From positions 1 through 24,111 of the IMG/VR virus record IMGVR_UViG_3300038360_000125: a DNA stretch of 24,111 nt; one strand, given 5' to 3'. This document shows positions 17,682-23,359 of the stretch, piece after piece; the first letter of the stretch is position 1, and each line of letters starts with the position of its first letter. Under the pieces are notes generated by a model that did no database searches, had not been told where the DNA came from, and saw nothing but the letters and a program-made list of their open reading frames with translations. This stretch comes from a virus. The position numbers were made by a program, and so were the translations under genes.

Positions 17682-18776
17682 ATGACAGCAATTAATATAG
17701 GGGATATTAGCCCAAGAGATCAATATACAGCAACATCATTGCAAACTACATTTACATATAACTTTCCTATTGATGCAGAAGCAGATTTAGAAATATATCA
17801 AACGCCAAAAGGAAATGTTGCAAGTGAAAGTGCTGATTTATTAACATTAACTACAGATTATACTGTTACTGGTGTAGGTGTTGCTACAGGTGGAACTATA
17901 GTTCTTGTGACTGGTGCAGCTACAGGTGACATATTAACTCTTCAGCGTGATAAAACATTAGCAAGAACATCTGTATTTTCTCTTAATGCTGATATTCCAT
18001 CAGAAATATTAGACGAAGAATTTAATAGTCAGTTAATGATGATTCAGCAAGTAGATATGAAGGTTGAAAAACTTTTGCTTAAATATCAAAATCCAGCTGT
18101 TATTGATTCAACTGAGGATAGAGATTTACCTGTATTAGCCGCTAGTCAAGCATGGGTTATGAACTCTGCTGGTACAGCGCTTGAGGCGATTACAATAGAA
18201 GAAAATGGTACAGCAGATTTGTTACGAGCTGATCTTGCTAGTGAAACAGAAGGTTCTGATGGTTCTTTGTTAGTTGGTTATTATAGTGGTGATGATGGGT
18301 CAACAACAGTACATGCAAAACTTGATAGTGTTTCGTCTGATATTTCTGTAAATACTGCTGATATAACAGTAAACACTGCTGGTATAGCTGCCAATGTTGC
18401 TGATATAGCAACAAATGCCGCTGATATAGCAAGTAATGTGGTTGATATTGCTGCAAATACAAGTGCTATAGCTAATCTTGGTTCCCAAATTAGAGCATCT
18501 GCTAATGTTACTGGTGCTACCGGATCTATAAATAACTCTTCTCATGTAACATCTGTTACAAGAACCGCTACCGGAAAATATACATGTGTTATAGATAATG
18601 CTATGTCAGATACAAATTATATTGTTTTAGGTGGATTAGAATCTACTTCCAATTATATGTGGCGAATTAATACTATTACTTCAGCAACTCAATTTGATTT
18701 TTATGTAACAGGAACAGCAGGAACACCAAATGATCCTGATTCATTCTGGTTTGCAGTAGTTGGAGATCTTGCTTAA
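17682..18776 (+). CDS. Second tail fibre sharing the adaptor domain, with heptad-repeat stalk
   Basis: A 364-residue protein. Residues 1-130 closely match the adaptor of the long fibre (both contain D-Y-T-V-T-G-V-G and G-G-T-I-V-L-V-T-G-A), so both should dock on the same tail site. The middle (about 223-271) holds seven consecutive 7-residue units of the type x-N-x-A-D-I-A (VNTADIT, VNTAGIA, ANVADIA, TNAADIA, SNVVDIA, ANTSAIA), a likely trimeric coiled coil. The last 90 residues are a compact beta-rich tip without S74 chaperone or enzymatic motif. The lysis genes separate it from the first fibre. It may be an alternative fibre, a side branch or a mixed-trimer partner; the sequence does not decide. 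Confidence 0.85.
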   Translation: MTAINIGDISPRDQYTATSLQTTFTYNFPIDAEADLEIYQTPKGNVASESADLLTLTTDYTVTGVGVATGGTIVLVTGAATGDILTLQRDKTLARTSVFSLNADIPSEILDEEFNSQLMMIQQVDMKVEKLLLKYQNPAVIDSTEDRDLPVLAASQAWVMNSAGTALEAITIEENGTADLLRADLASETEGSDGSLLVGYYSGDDGSTTVHAKLDSVSSDISVNTADITVNTAGIAANVADIATNAADIASNVVDIAANTSAIANLGSQIRASANVTGATGSINNSSHVTSVTRTATGKYTCVIDNAMSDTNYIVLGGLESTSNYMWRINTITSATQFDFYVTGTAGTPNDPDSFWFAVVGDLA

Positions 18777-18778
18777 TT

Positions 18779-20116
18779 ATGGTACAGAATGCAATTGATA
18801 TAAATTTACCGCATAATTTTAAGCCAAGGCATTATCAGGCACCTATATATTCAGCATTCTTCAAGAGAAACATTAAGAAGTTTTGCTGTCCATGGCACAG
18901 ACGCGCCGGTAAAGATAAAACCTTCTTAAATCTATTAGCAATGGCAGCGTTTCAGCGCGTAGGAAATTACATATATTTGTTTCCAGAATCAACGCATGCT
19001 CGTAAAGTAATTTGGAAAGGTATAGATTCACAAGGCCAAAGGTTCATAGATCACTTCCCTAAACAACTAATCAAGGGAAATCCCAATAATACAGAAATGC
19101 TGATTGAGTTTATTAATGGCTCTACGTTCCAATTAATGGGCTCTGACAGGTACGATTCACTTAGGGGTATGAACCCTGTAGGTATCGTTAATTCGGAAGC
19201 TGCCGATCACCATCCTGCCGCCTATGACATATTAAGTCCAGTATTAGCAGAAAACAATGGCTGGGTGGTGTTTCAAGGAACACCAAAGGGTGAAAACCAC
19301 TTCTACGATATCTATATGAATGCAATAGATAATGAGTCTTGGTTTACCTCATTATTGACCGTTAACGATACAAGAAGACATGATGGGTTACCAGTCTTTT
19401 CGGATGAAAGGATAGAAGAAGAACGGCGTGATGGTAAATCAGAGGAGTTTATACAACAAGAGTATTACTGTAGCTGGACTGCTGCTAATGTTGGGTCATA
19501 TTATGGAAAGTGGTTAAAGGATGCAGCAGAACAAAAACGTATATTTGATTTTGAGATAGAACCATTATTACCGGTATATACCTTTTGGGATATCGGCGTT
19601 CACGATGCAACAGCCATATGGTTTATGCAATTCGTTGGGGCTGAAATGCGCATGGTCCATTATTACGAACAATGTGGGATAGGACTACCAGAACACATTA
19701 AATATGTGAGACAATGGGGAGAGAAGAATCAGGTAAGATTTGGTGATCATTTTGCACCATTCGATATTAATGTTAAGGAATTTGGTACAGGTCGCACTAG
19801 ACTAGAAATAGCTAGAGATAGTGGTATAATGTTCAGAATAGCACCGCAGCTAAGTATTATGGATGGAATAGAGGCTGCGAGGTTATTATTACCTAGGGTG
19901 TATTTCAATAAAAAAGAATGCGCTTTAGGGTTAAAGATGCTTAAGCAGTATCATAAGGAATATGATGAGAAAAGACAGTGCTTTAAGGGTAATCCAGCAC
20001 ATGATTTTTCATCGCATGGCTCAGATGCTTTTAGATATTTTGCAGTAAGCTGGCAGGCTTATTTTGCAGATCAGAGAAAGGGTGGAGCAATTAAATATAA
20101 GAAGTATCAACCATGA
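18779..20116 (+). CDS. Terminase large subunit (packaging ATPase-nuclease)
   Basis: A 445-residue protein. The ATPase domain shows Walker A in P-W-H-R-R-A-G-K-D-K-T (38-48), Walker B with the catalytic acid in V-G-I-V-N-S-E-A-A (Glu140), and the coupling motif F-Q-G-T-P-K-G (165-171). The RNase H-like nuclease domain shows three acidic points: F-W-D-I-G-V-H-D (Asp271), F-G-D-H-F-A-P-F-D (Asp323/329) and H-G-S-D-A-F-R-Y (Asp416). It cuts and pumps the genome into proheads through the portal. No small-terminase gene is apparent upstream, where the second fibre sits instead. The ribosome-binding site (GGAGAT) lies inside the end of the fibre gene. Confidence 0.95.
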   Translation: MVQNAIDINLPHNFKPRHYQAPIYSAFFKRNIKKFCCPWHRRAGKDKTFLNLLAMAAFQRVGNYIYLFPESTHARKVIWKGIDSQGQRFIDHFPKQLIKGNPNNTEMLIEFINGSTFQLMGSDRYDSLRGMNPVGIVNSEAADHHPAAYDILSPVLAENNGWVVFQGTPKGENHFYDIYMNAIDNESWFTSLLTVNDTRRHDGLPVFSDERIEEERRDGKSEEFIQQEYYCSWTAANVGSYYGKWLKDAAEQKRIFDFEIEPLLPVYTFWDIGVHDATAIWFMQFVGAEMRMVHYYEQCGIGLPEHIKYVRQWGEKNQVRFGDHFAPFDINVKEFGTGRTRLEIARDSGIMFRIAPQLSIMDGIEAARLLLPRVYFNKKECALGLKMLKQYHKEYDEKRQCFKGNPAHDFSSHGSDAFRYFAVSWQAYFADQRKGGAIKYKKYQP

Positions 20117-20307
20117 TTTTATCAACAAATGTTTTAAAGTATTTTGAATTAGCCGATTTAATTATAATGATAATAGGTGTGGGCATTTATATTAGAATAA
20201 TAATAGTGTTAGATGAAATAAAAGCGCATCTAAAGCTTAGTGATTACCAAATTAAAGAGATCAATAAAGATTTGGACGATGTAAAATTATCGCGCAAAGA
20301 AAAGTGA
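20113..20307 (+). CDS. Small single-TM protein downstream of terminase (T7 gp19.5-like position)
   Basis: A 64-residue protein whose ATG overlaps the terminase stop as ATGA, so translation is likely coupled. Residues about 13-34 form one hydrophobic helix (LADLIIMIIGVGIYIRIIIV). Residues 35-64 are a charged amphipathic helix (LKLSDYQIKEINKDLDDVKL). In T7 a small membrane protein of unclear function also follows terminase. An N-terminal membrane anchor plus coiled coil would also fit a short i-spanin, but no lipoprotein partner was seen. Its end overlaps by 21 bases the converging 34-residue frame on the other strand. Confidence 0.7.
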   Translation: MILSTNVLKYFELADLIIMIIGVGIYIRIIIVLDEIKAHLKLSDYQIKEINKDLDDVKLSRKEK

Positions 20308-20391
20308 GATAACAATAGCGACACATATAATTACGATCGCTATTGTCAACTGCAATAAAAACTTTTCTTCTTTATCTAGTTTGTTATACAT
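20287..20391 (-). CDS. Very small membrane protein (34 aa), last gene of leftward operon
   Basis: Read on the reverse strand, the ATG at 20391 overlaps the stop of the upstream SSB-like gene as TAATG, the classic sign of translational coupling. The peptide starts with a charged segment (MYNKLDKEEKFLLQL) followed by one strongly hydrophobic helix (TIAIVIICVAIVISLFF) and ends in Ala-Arg. This is the normal layout of a small single-span membrane protein. It converges with, and overlaps, the end of the rightward 64-residue membrane protein. It has no independent Shine-Dalgarno, so it is a prediction from coupling and composition only. Confidence 0.5.
   Translation of the reverse strand: MYNKLDKEEKFLLQLTIAIVIICVAIVISLFFAR
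20297..20369. repeat. Nested inverted repeat at the convergent gene junction
   Basis: Outer arms AAGAAAAGT (20297-20305) and ACTTTTCTT (20361-20369) enclose inner arms ACAATAGCGA (20312-20321) and TCGCTATTGT (20337-20346), all perfect. It sits where the late rightward and early leftward units collide, so a bidirectional terminator-like function is likely. The T tracts are interrupted, so strength is uncertain. It also lies within the 34-residue frame. Confidence 0.6.
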
Positions 20392-20795
20392 TAAAATGGT
20401 ATATCGTCGTTAAACTCATCACCCATTACAAATGATGCAATTTCAATAAAATTATCTTTATTGATTTTAATAAGAAATTTACCCGGTGAGTTTACAAGAT
20501 TTTTTTCTGTCATAGCATCTTCGTTATATTCTTTACCTATAAACTCAAGAAATTCTTTTATTTGTTTAATGTGCCATCCGTGTTTATCATGTGATGGTTC
20601 TGAAACATTAAACCATTTCTTAACAGTAAATGCTTTGCCCTTCTTGTCAACAAATCCAAATACTATTAAAATACATGGATTGCCTGTCTTAGATATTATT
20701 TCTTTTACAGAGTTTATTATAAAACTATAAACTCCTTCTTCACATGGTTTTAATAATTCGTGTAGTTCTTCATCGCTATATACTGGTATTTTCAT
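20391..20795 (-). CDS. SSB-like single-stranded DNA-binding protein (DUF669-type) with DDIPF tip
   Basis: A 134-residue protein. The core (about 18-112) has the pattern of the phage ssDNA-binding family that accompanies Sak4-type ATPases: E-G-V-Y-S-F-I-I-N, then a K-K-W-F-N-V-S block, then H-I-K-Q-I-K-E-F-L-E-F-I-G. The last residues, E-F-N-D-D-I-P-F, reproduce the acidic-hydrophobic C-terminal tip of bacterial SSB (DDDIPF), the docking site for many host repair and replication proteins. It should coat ssDNA and feed the neighbouring ATPase in recombination or annealing. Shine-Dalgarno AAGGAG sits 8 bases before ATG. Its stop overlaps the start of the 34-residue gene. The SSB-like role is well supported by tip and neighbour; the fold assignment is from memory. 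Confidence 0.8.
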   Translation of the reverse strand: MKIPVYSDEELHELLKPCEEGVYSFIINSVKEIISKTGNPCILIVFGFVDKKGKAFTVKKWFNVSEPSHDKHGWHIKQIKEFLEFIGKEYNEDAMTEKNLVNSPGKFLIKINKDNFIEIASFVMGDEFNDDIPF

Positions 20796-20814
20796 TTTCG
20801 TTGCTCCTTAGTTG

Positions 20815-21015
20815 TTATATTAAATTATTTAAGTAATGTGGGCGTAAAATATCTTTTAATTTAATGGCAAATTTAGCTTGTGTTAAATCATGGTTCATTA
20901 GTTTTAAATACGTATACAACACACTATGCAAATGACGTAATTCATCTTTTGTTTCAATTTCAATATTTACCCGTGAGAATTTGTCAATATTCCATTCTTC
21001 AATAGTTACTTTCAT
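20815..21015 (-). CDS. Small protein of unknown function between Sak4-like and SSB-like genes
   Basis: A 66-residue protein. The ATG at 21015 is chosen because AAGGAAAAG lies just upstream and the preceding gene stops one base before it. A start 19 codons further upstream would overlap that gene without a good ribosome-binding site. The product begins with beta-like strands (KVTIEEWNIDKFSRVNIEIE), followed by a helix D-E-L-R-H-L-H-S-V-L-Y-T-Y-L-K. It has no known motif, no cysteine pair and no membrane segment. Lying between two ssDNA-handling genes, an accessory recombination role is possible but not shown. Confidence 0.75.
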   Translation of the reverse strand: MKVTIEEWNIDKFSRVNIEIETKDELRHLHSVLYTYLKLMNHDLTQAKFAIKLKDILRPHYLNNLI

Positions 21016-21016
21016 T

Positions 21017-21712
21017 TTACTTTTCCTTAGTTGGTTTCTTAGGTTCTGGTACATCACCAAAATATTCATCAAGTTTATTTAAAATTAATTGTAGATCATT
21101 CGGTATAAATTTATCTTGGAATAAATCCATAGGTGATTTAGCTACGTTATTACCATCATTCTTTGTTAAGAAAACATGCTGTTCATCAACCACTAATGAA
21201 TTCAATACAATCGTAAACATACCCTCTAATGTTATCTTATCATCAAGCATTTTACCAATTGTTTTGCACTTAGTTCTGCCTTCTGCGTCTCTTTCAGAAT
21301 GACTTAGAAAGAAAACATTTAAGTCTGATCTTGTTTTGGCAGCATCATTAATAACTGTCCATGCATGTTTAGCAATGTCTGTGAACTTATCATATCCACG
21401 TTCTGTTGCTCTATGCATAAATTCATTAGCCATAATATATTGAAAGTCATCTATGATTAAGTTTTTAATGTGGGGCTGACTATCAACATATTTAATTATT
21501 TTAGATATGTTCTCTTGTTTATCTGATACATATATGTTTCCTGTTATTTCGCCATCACCCTTGATTACTGTCTTATAGTTTTTCTTCCAACCCCTAAACG
21601 GTAATGGTTTGTCTAGTACATTTATAATAAATGTTTCTTTTGGTTTAAGTGTTCTAATGGCGGTGCTTTTACCGCTGCCACTTTCACCTATTATTAATAT
21701 GGGTGTTCCCAT
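21017..21712 (-). CDS. Sak4-like RecA-fold ATPase (phage recombination)
   Basis: A 231-residue protein. Walker A is G-E-S-G-S-G-K-S-T (9-17), Walker B is N-L-I-I-D-D-F (84-90), and a polar sensor-like strand V-F-F-L-S-H-S-E lies at 133-140. The segment T-L-K-P-K-E-T-F-I-I-N-V-L-D-K-P-L-P-F-R-G-W (21-42) is characteristic of the small phage ATPases grouped with Sak4/AAA_24. These are single-domain RecA-core enzymes that stimulate annealing of SSB-coated DNA. The SSB-like gene two positions downstream fits this partnership. The C terminus is Lys/Pro rich. Ribosome-binding site AGGAGATAAGACA. A generic phage NTP-binding protein of the same fold is the only realistic alternative. Confidence 0.87.
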   Translation of the reverse strand: MGTPILIIGESGSGKSTAIRTLKPKETFIINVLDKPLPFRGWKKNYKTVIKGDGEITGNIYVSDKQENISKIIKYVDSQPHIKNLIIDDFQYIMANEFMHRATERGYDKFTDIAKHAWTVINDAAKTRSDLNVFFLSHSERDAEGRTKCKTIGKMLDDKITLEGMFTIVLNSLVVDEQHVFLTKNDGNNVAKSPMDLFQDKFIPNDLQLILNKLDEYFGDVPEPKKPTKEK

Positions 21713-21723
21713 TGTCTTATCTC

Positions 21724-21963
21724 CTATTTATATTTATCTTCTTCTGTAAAAGTTTCTGTTATACCATTTTTTAAATCATCATATGTTATTTTCTTTGTGA
21801 AAACTTGAGGAATTATAAGTTCTTCTCTTAGGATAATAATACCCTCTGGTGCGTCTATTCCTATTTTGATTTTCGTGTCTTTTATCTTTAAAATAGTAAC
21901 ATAAATATTACCGTTAATTACTAGTGTTTGACGTTCTTTCCTTTCTAATACTAACATTCCCAT
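21724..21963 (-). CDS. csrA: CsrA/RsmA-family RNA-binding translational regulator
   Basis: A 79-residue protein. Residues 3-50 follow the CsrA pattern closely: M-L-V-L-E-R-K-E-R-Q-T-L-V-I-N-G-N-I-Y-V-T-I-L, then K-I-K-I-G-I-D-A-P-E-G-I-I-I-L-R-E-E-L. The two RNA-contacting regions (strand 1, MLVLxR, and strand 5 with Arg before the Glu pair) are kept. CsrA proteins are dimers that bind GGA motifs near ribosome-binding sites to block or help translation. The C-terminal tail of about 28 residues (IPQVFTKKITYDDLKNGITE and on) differs from the short helix-tail of cellular CsrA. The first ATG (MGMLVL) fits the Shine-Dalgarno AAGGAG at 8 bases; the family's usual Met is the third residue. It is in the middle of the early operon. 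Confidence 0.9.
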   Translation of the reverse strand: MGMLVLERKERQTLVINGNIYVTILKIKDTKIKIGIDAPEGIIILREELIIPQVFTKKITYDDLKNGITETFTEEDKYK

Positions 21964-21968
21964 GATAT

Positions 21969-22145
21969 TTACTCCTTACTACACCTACTACATCCTGTTG
22001 TTTGTTGTAAAATTCCTATGCTAATTGCATATCTAATATTTTCAAGTCTAAAGTAATCATCCCAAAGTCTAAACATATCCACCCCCTTTTTGCTTTTCTT
22101 GTCAGATGGATATATTAGGGCTGTCGTTTTGCCTGCTTTACTCAT
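21969..22145 (-). CDS. Small unknown early protein (58 aa), two possible starts
   Basis: The reverse-strand ATG at 22145 directly follows the upstream stop (TAAATG) and has AGGAAAG before it. The product starts MSKAGKTTALIYPSDKKSKK and ends G-C-S-R-C-S-K-E, a short Cys-x-x-Cys that could bind metal. An in-frame ATG at 22076 (residue 24, MFRLWDD) is preceded by a purine-rich AAGGGGGTG, so a 35-residue form may also be made. The final codons AAG-GAG-TAA form the Shine-Dalgarno of the csrA gene. No family was recognised. It is supported by tight packing and ribosome-binding sites rather than homology. Confidence 0.65.
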   Translation of the reverse strand: MSKAGKTTALIYPSDKKSKKGVDMFRLWDDYFRLENIRYAISIGILQQTTGCSRCSKE

Positions 22146-22295
22146 TTAGCTTTCCTGATTATTTTCTGTCGTTCTTTTGTTGCGTAATCTTTTATAATAT
22201 TCATTTCCTGCGTCTCCTATTTTAAATATTTCCTCTATAATTCTATCTGTATATTTATGTTGATTGCTTACTATCTGCTTCTCGTATGATTCCAT
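22146..22295 (-). CDS. Small unknown early protein (49 aa)
   Basis: The reverse-strand ATG at 22295 lies one base past the upstream stop, with GAGGAT as ribosome-binding site inside that gene. The peptide (MESYEKQIVSNQHKYTDRII and on) is highly charged and helical, with E-E-I-F-K-I-G-D-A-G-N-E-Y-Y-K-R-L-R in the middle and a polar end. It has no membrane segment or known motif. Its stop TAA abuts the next ATG. Gene spacing of zero to one base on both sides is the main evidence that it is real. Confidence 0.65.
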   Translation of the reverse strand: MESYEKQIVSNQHKYTDRIIEEIFKIGDAGNEYYKRLRNKRTTENNQES

Positions 22296-22296
22296 C

Positions 22297-22488
22297 TTAC
22301 AATCCTCTTGTCTCGTTCATGTCTCTTGCTCGCTCTCTATTATCAGCATCTATTAAGTCTTGTACGCTTCCTCTGCTGCATTTAGCTCTGTAGAACTTTG
22401 GATTATTGTAATAGTCATCTATTTCGTCTATTTGGCGAGATTGCTGATCTTCATGTAATGCTTTTAATTCTTCATTATGTGTGCTCAT
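22297..22488 (-). CDS. Small charged early protein (63 aa)
   Basis: The reverse-strand ATG is preceded by AAAGGAGTAATAATC, the repeated leader of this operon. The product is very hydrophilic (MSTHNEELKALHEDQQSRQI, then D-E-I-D-D-Y-Y-N-N-P-K-F-Y) and rich in Asp, Glu and Arg, probably helical and soluble. It has one cysteine and no known motif. Such small acidic phage early proteins often bind host proteins, but nothing here points to a target. It sits in the middle of a run of short coupled genes. Confidence 0.7.
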   Translation of the reverse strand: MSTHNEELKALHEDQQSRQIDEIDDYYNNPKFYRAKCSRGSVQDLIDADNRERARDMNETRGL

Positions 22489-22597
22489 GATTATTACTCC
22501 TTTATTCCTTTGTTAACATTAATAGTTGCCCATGTCATAGTTACTATATATAAGGCTAGTAAACTGTATGTAAATATTTCCATGATTATTACTCCTT
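22486..22597 (-). repeat. Repeated Shine-Dalgarno/start leader in the early operon
   Basis: A 17-bp string (AAGGAGTAATAATCATG on the coding strand) is identical at 22486-22502 and 22581-22597, directly before two neighbouring genes. A close variant (AAGGAGTAAATATCATG) precedes csrA at about 21961-21977. Each includes the stop codon of the upstream gene or lies just beside it. Confidence 0.8.
22494..22583 (-). CDS. Tiny membrane peptide (29 aa)
   Basis: Reverse-strand ATG with perfect leader TAAGGAGTAATAATC. The peptide MEIFTYSLLALYIVTMTWAT is one hydrophobic span, followed by a polar tail ending K-E. Its last codons, AAG-GAG-TAA, are the Shine-Dalgarno of the following gene. It is too short for homology, but start signal, stop/SD overlap and clear membrane-helix composition all support expression. 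Confidence 0.6.
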   Translation of the reverse strand: MEIFTYSLLALYIVTMTWATINVNKGIKE

Positions 22598-22735
22598 ACA
22601 CCAGCACAACATTTCAATTTGGCTGCGAAGTATAACTATAACATTTAAGCTTACATTATCAGTGGCATCTGAGTTAGATTCACAAACCTCTTCTAGCTCC
22701 ATTATTTTCTTATCAATCTCTTCCTCAGTTCTCAT
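22589..22735 (-). CDS. First gene of the leftward early operon, small acidic protein (48 aa)
   Basis: The reverse-strand ATG has the Shine-Dalgarno ACAGGAGTG, about 25 bases downstream of the predicted transcription start of the strong leftward promoter. The protein begins with an acidic helix (MRTEEEIDKKIMELEEVCES) and has a second amphipathic helix L-N-V-I-V-I-L-R-S-Q-I-E-M-L, ending C-W-C-K-E. It contains three cysteines, two of them as Cys-Trp-Cys. The last codons AAG-GAG-TAA again serve as ribosome-binding site for the next gene. No family was recognised. Confidence 0.65.
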   Translation of the reverse strand: MRTEEEIDKKIMELEEVCESNSDATDNVSLNVIVILRSQIEMLCWCKE

Positions 22736-22769
22736 GTCTTTCACTCCTGTTTTTAACAATTACAACCAC

Positions 22770-22798
22770 ACTATAGTAAATCCAATTTACTATGTCAA
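22770..22798 (-). promoter_or_regulatory. Strong sigma70-type leftward promoter (PL-like)
   Basis: On the reverse strand TTGACA (22798-22793) is followed after exactly 17 bases by TATAGT (22775-22770): a perfect -35 and a 5/6 -10. It reads into the early operon starting at 22735. The spacer is filled by a palindromic operator. It matches the rightward promoter at 23348-23376 in 27 of 31 positions. Confidence 0.9.
22773..22793. promoter_or_regulatory. Operator dyad inside the leftward promoter
   Basis: TAGTAAAT, CCA, ATTTACTA (22774-22792), extended by one more A-T pair, is a perfect 9-3-9 palindrome spanning the spacer between -35 and -10. A protein bound here would block RNA polymerase. The small HTH protein encoded at 22809-23033 is the obvious candidate. 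Confidence 0.82.
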
Positions 22799-22810
22799 GT
22801 AAAATTTACT
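22798..22810. promoter_or_regulatory. Second dyad next to the leftward promoter
   Basis: AGTAAA, A, TTTACT is a perfect 6-1-6 palindrome beside the -35 box and overlapping the stop codon of the HTH gene. It reuses the AGTAAA half-site of the neighbouring operator at closer spacing, so it may be an auxiliary site or a chance echo. Confidence 0.5.
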
Positions 22811-23033
22811 ACTTTTTTTGTAAAAAATCTAAAACCGTTATTTTTCCTTTAGTTAGAACCTCTATTTTCTTACGGAAATTAATACCCATAAGAAATTCCC
22901 CTCTCTCTACCTTCTTATGTCTCCATACGCTTATGATTGTGCGTGTGCATCCAATTGCTTCACAGAAGCGTGCTACATTACCTGCTGCTCTAATAGCTTC
23001 CTCTAACTTTAAATGTATTTTTGTTCTTCTCAT
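22809..23033 (-). CDS. YdaS/Cro-like helix-turn-helix regulator
   Basis: A 74-residue protein. The ATG at 23033 is chosen over a GTG nine codons upstream because AAAGGAACATAAT lies before it and the upstream gene ends two bases earlier. Residues about 11-40 form the helix-turn-helix: L-E-E-A-I-R-A-A-G, N-V-A-R-F-C-E-A-I-G-C-T-R-T-I-I-S-V-W-R. The rest (GINFRKKIEVLTKGKITVLD) is the typical end of YdaS/Cro-type phage regulators, where the gene ends with K-I-E-x-L-T-x-G-K-I-T-x-x-D. It lies between two nearly identical outward promoters that both carry palindromic spacers and probably represses them. Whether it acts as CI-like maintenance repressor or Cro-like early repressor cannot be told. Confidence 0.82.
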   Translation of the reverse strand: MRRTKIHLKLEEAIRAAGNVARFCEAIGCTRTIISVWRHKKVERGEFLMGINFRKKIEVLTKGKITVLDFLQKK

Positions 23034-23035
23034 TA

Positions 23036-23275
23036 TTATGTTCCTTTTTTTAATTGCCACAGCACGTCAATCCACCATAGATTAAATACAACTTTTTTAT
23101 GACAAGTAAATTCTATCTTTCCAGATGTATTTTTAATATCTTCATATGAAAAAAGATTATATCCTCCTGTTCTTCTAACATCTATTCCAAACCAATCAGT
23201 GTTTTCCGTATTTGGCTTAGCCATACCTCCTTTTTTCATAAAATTAATAGCCTCATTAAATTCAACTAAATTCAT
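23036..23275 (-). CDS. Unknown protein cotranscribed with the HTH regulator
   Basis: A 79-residue protein with ribosome-binding site ATAGGAG, 8 bases from ATG. It starts MNLVEFNEAINFMKKGGMAK, then a D-W-F-G-I-D-V-R-R block and an aromatic C-terminal part (VVFNLWWIDVLWQLKKGT). The last codons include AAAAAAAGGA, the ribosome-binding site of the HTH gene. The N terminus vaguely recalls the F-x-E-A-x-x-x-M-K-x-G start of the DUF2829 family, but the rest does not fit. The function is unknown. Its position as first gene of the regulator operon suggests a role in the switch, immunity or anti-defence. Confidence 0.7.
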   Translation of the reverse strand: MNLVEFNEAINFMKKGGMAKPNTENTDWFGIDVRRTGGYNLFSYEDIKNTSGKIEFTCHKKVVFNLWWIDVLWQLKKGT

Positions 23276-23330
23276 CTAAAAAACTCCTATTTATTATGTA
23301 ATAAACCCCATATCTAATGATGTTTTAAAA

Positions 23331-23359
23331 ATAATAGCAAATAAAAGTTGACATAGCAA
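23331..23359 (-). promoter_or_regulatory. Candidate leftward promoter of the regulator operon (PRM-like)
   Basis: On the reverse strand TTGCTA (23359-23354) and TATTAT (23336-23331) are 17 bases apart. Its -35 lies inside the spacer of the opposing rightward promoter, so the two are back to back and overlapping, and would compete or share control by the same operator. Confidence 0.6.

Noticed and set aside
18343-18490. Regular DNA repeats (GCTGATATAGCA type), considered as a CRISPR-like or iteron array
   Set aside because: Repeats are imperfect, 21 bases apart with no spacers, in frame, and explained by the seven-residue coiled-coil units of the fibre.
18238-18545. Reverse-strand frames rich in Tyr, Gln and Leu or Ile, Ser and Cys opposite the second fibre
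   Set aside because: They are artefacts of the DNA encoding the heptad repeat; composition is repetitive and no start signal is present.
19180-19205. Walker B of terminase with Ser-Glu instead of Asp-Glu as a defect
   Set aside because: Other phage terminases also carry Ser before the catalytic Glu; all remaining motifs are intact, so this is probably normal variation.
23036-23275. Possible Tad2-like (DUF2829) anti-defence protein
   Set aside because: Only the first 20 residues recall that family; the later part lacks the expected pattern, so it was left as unknown.
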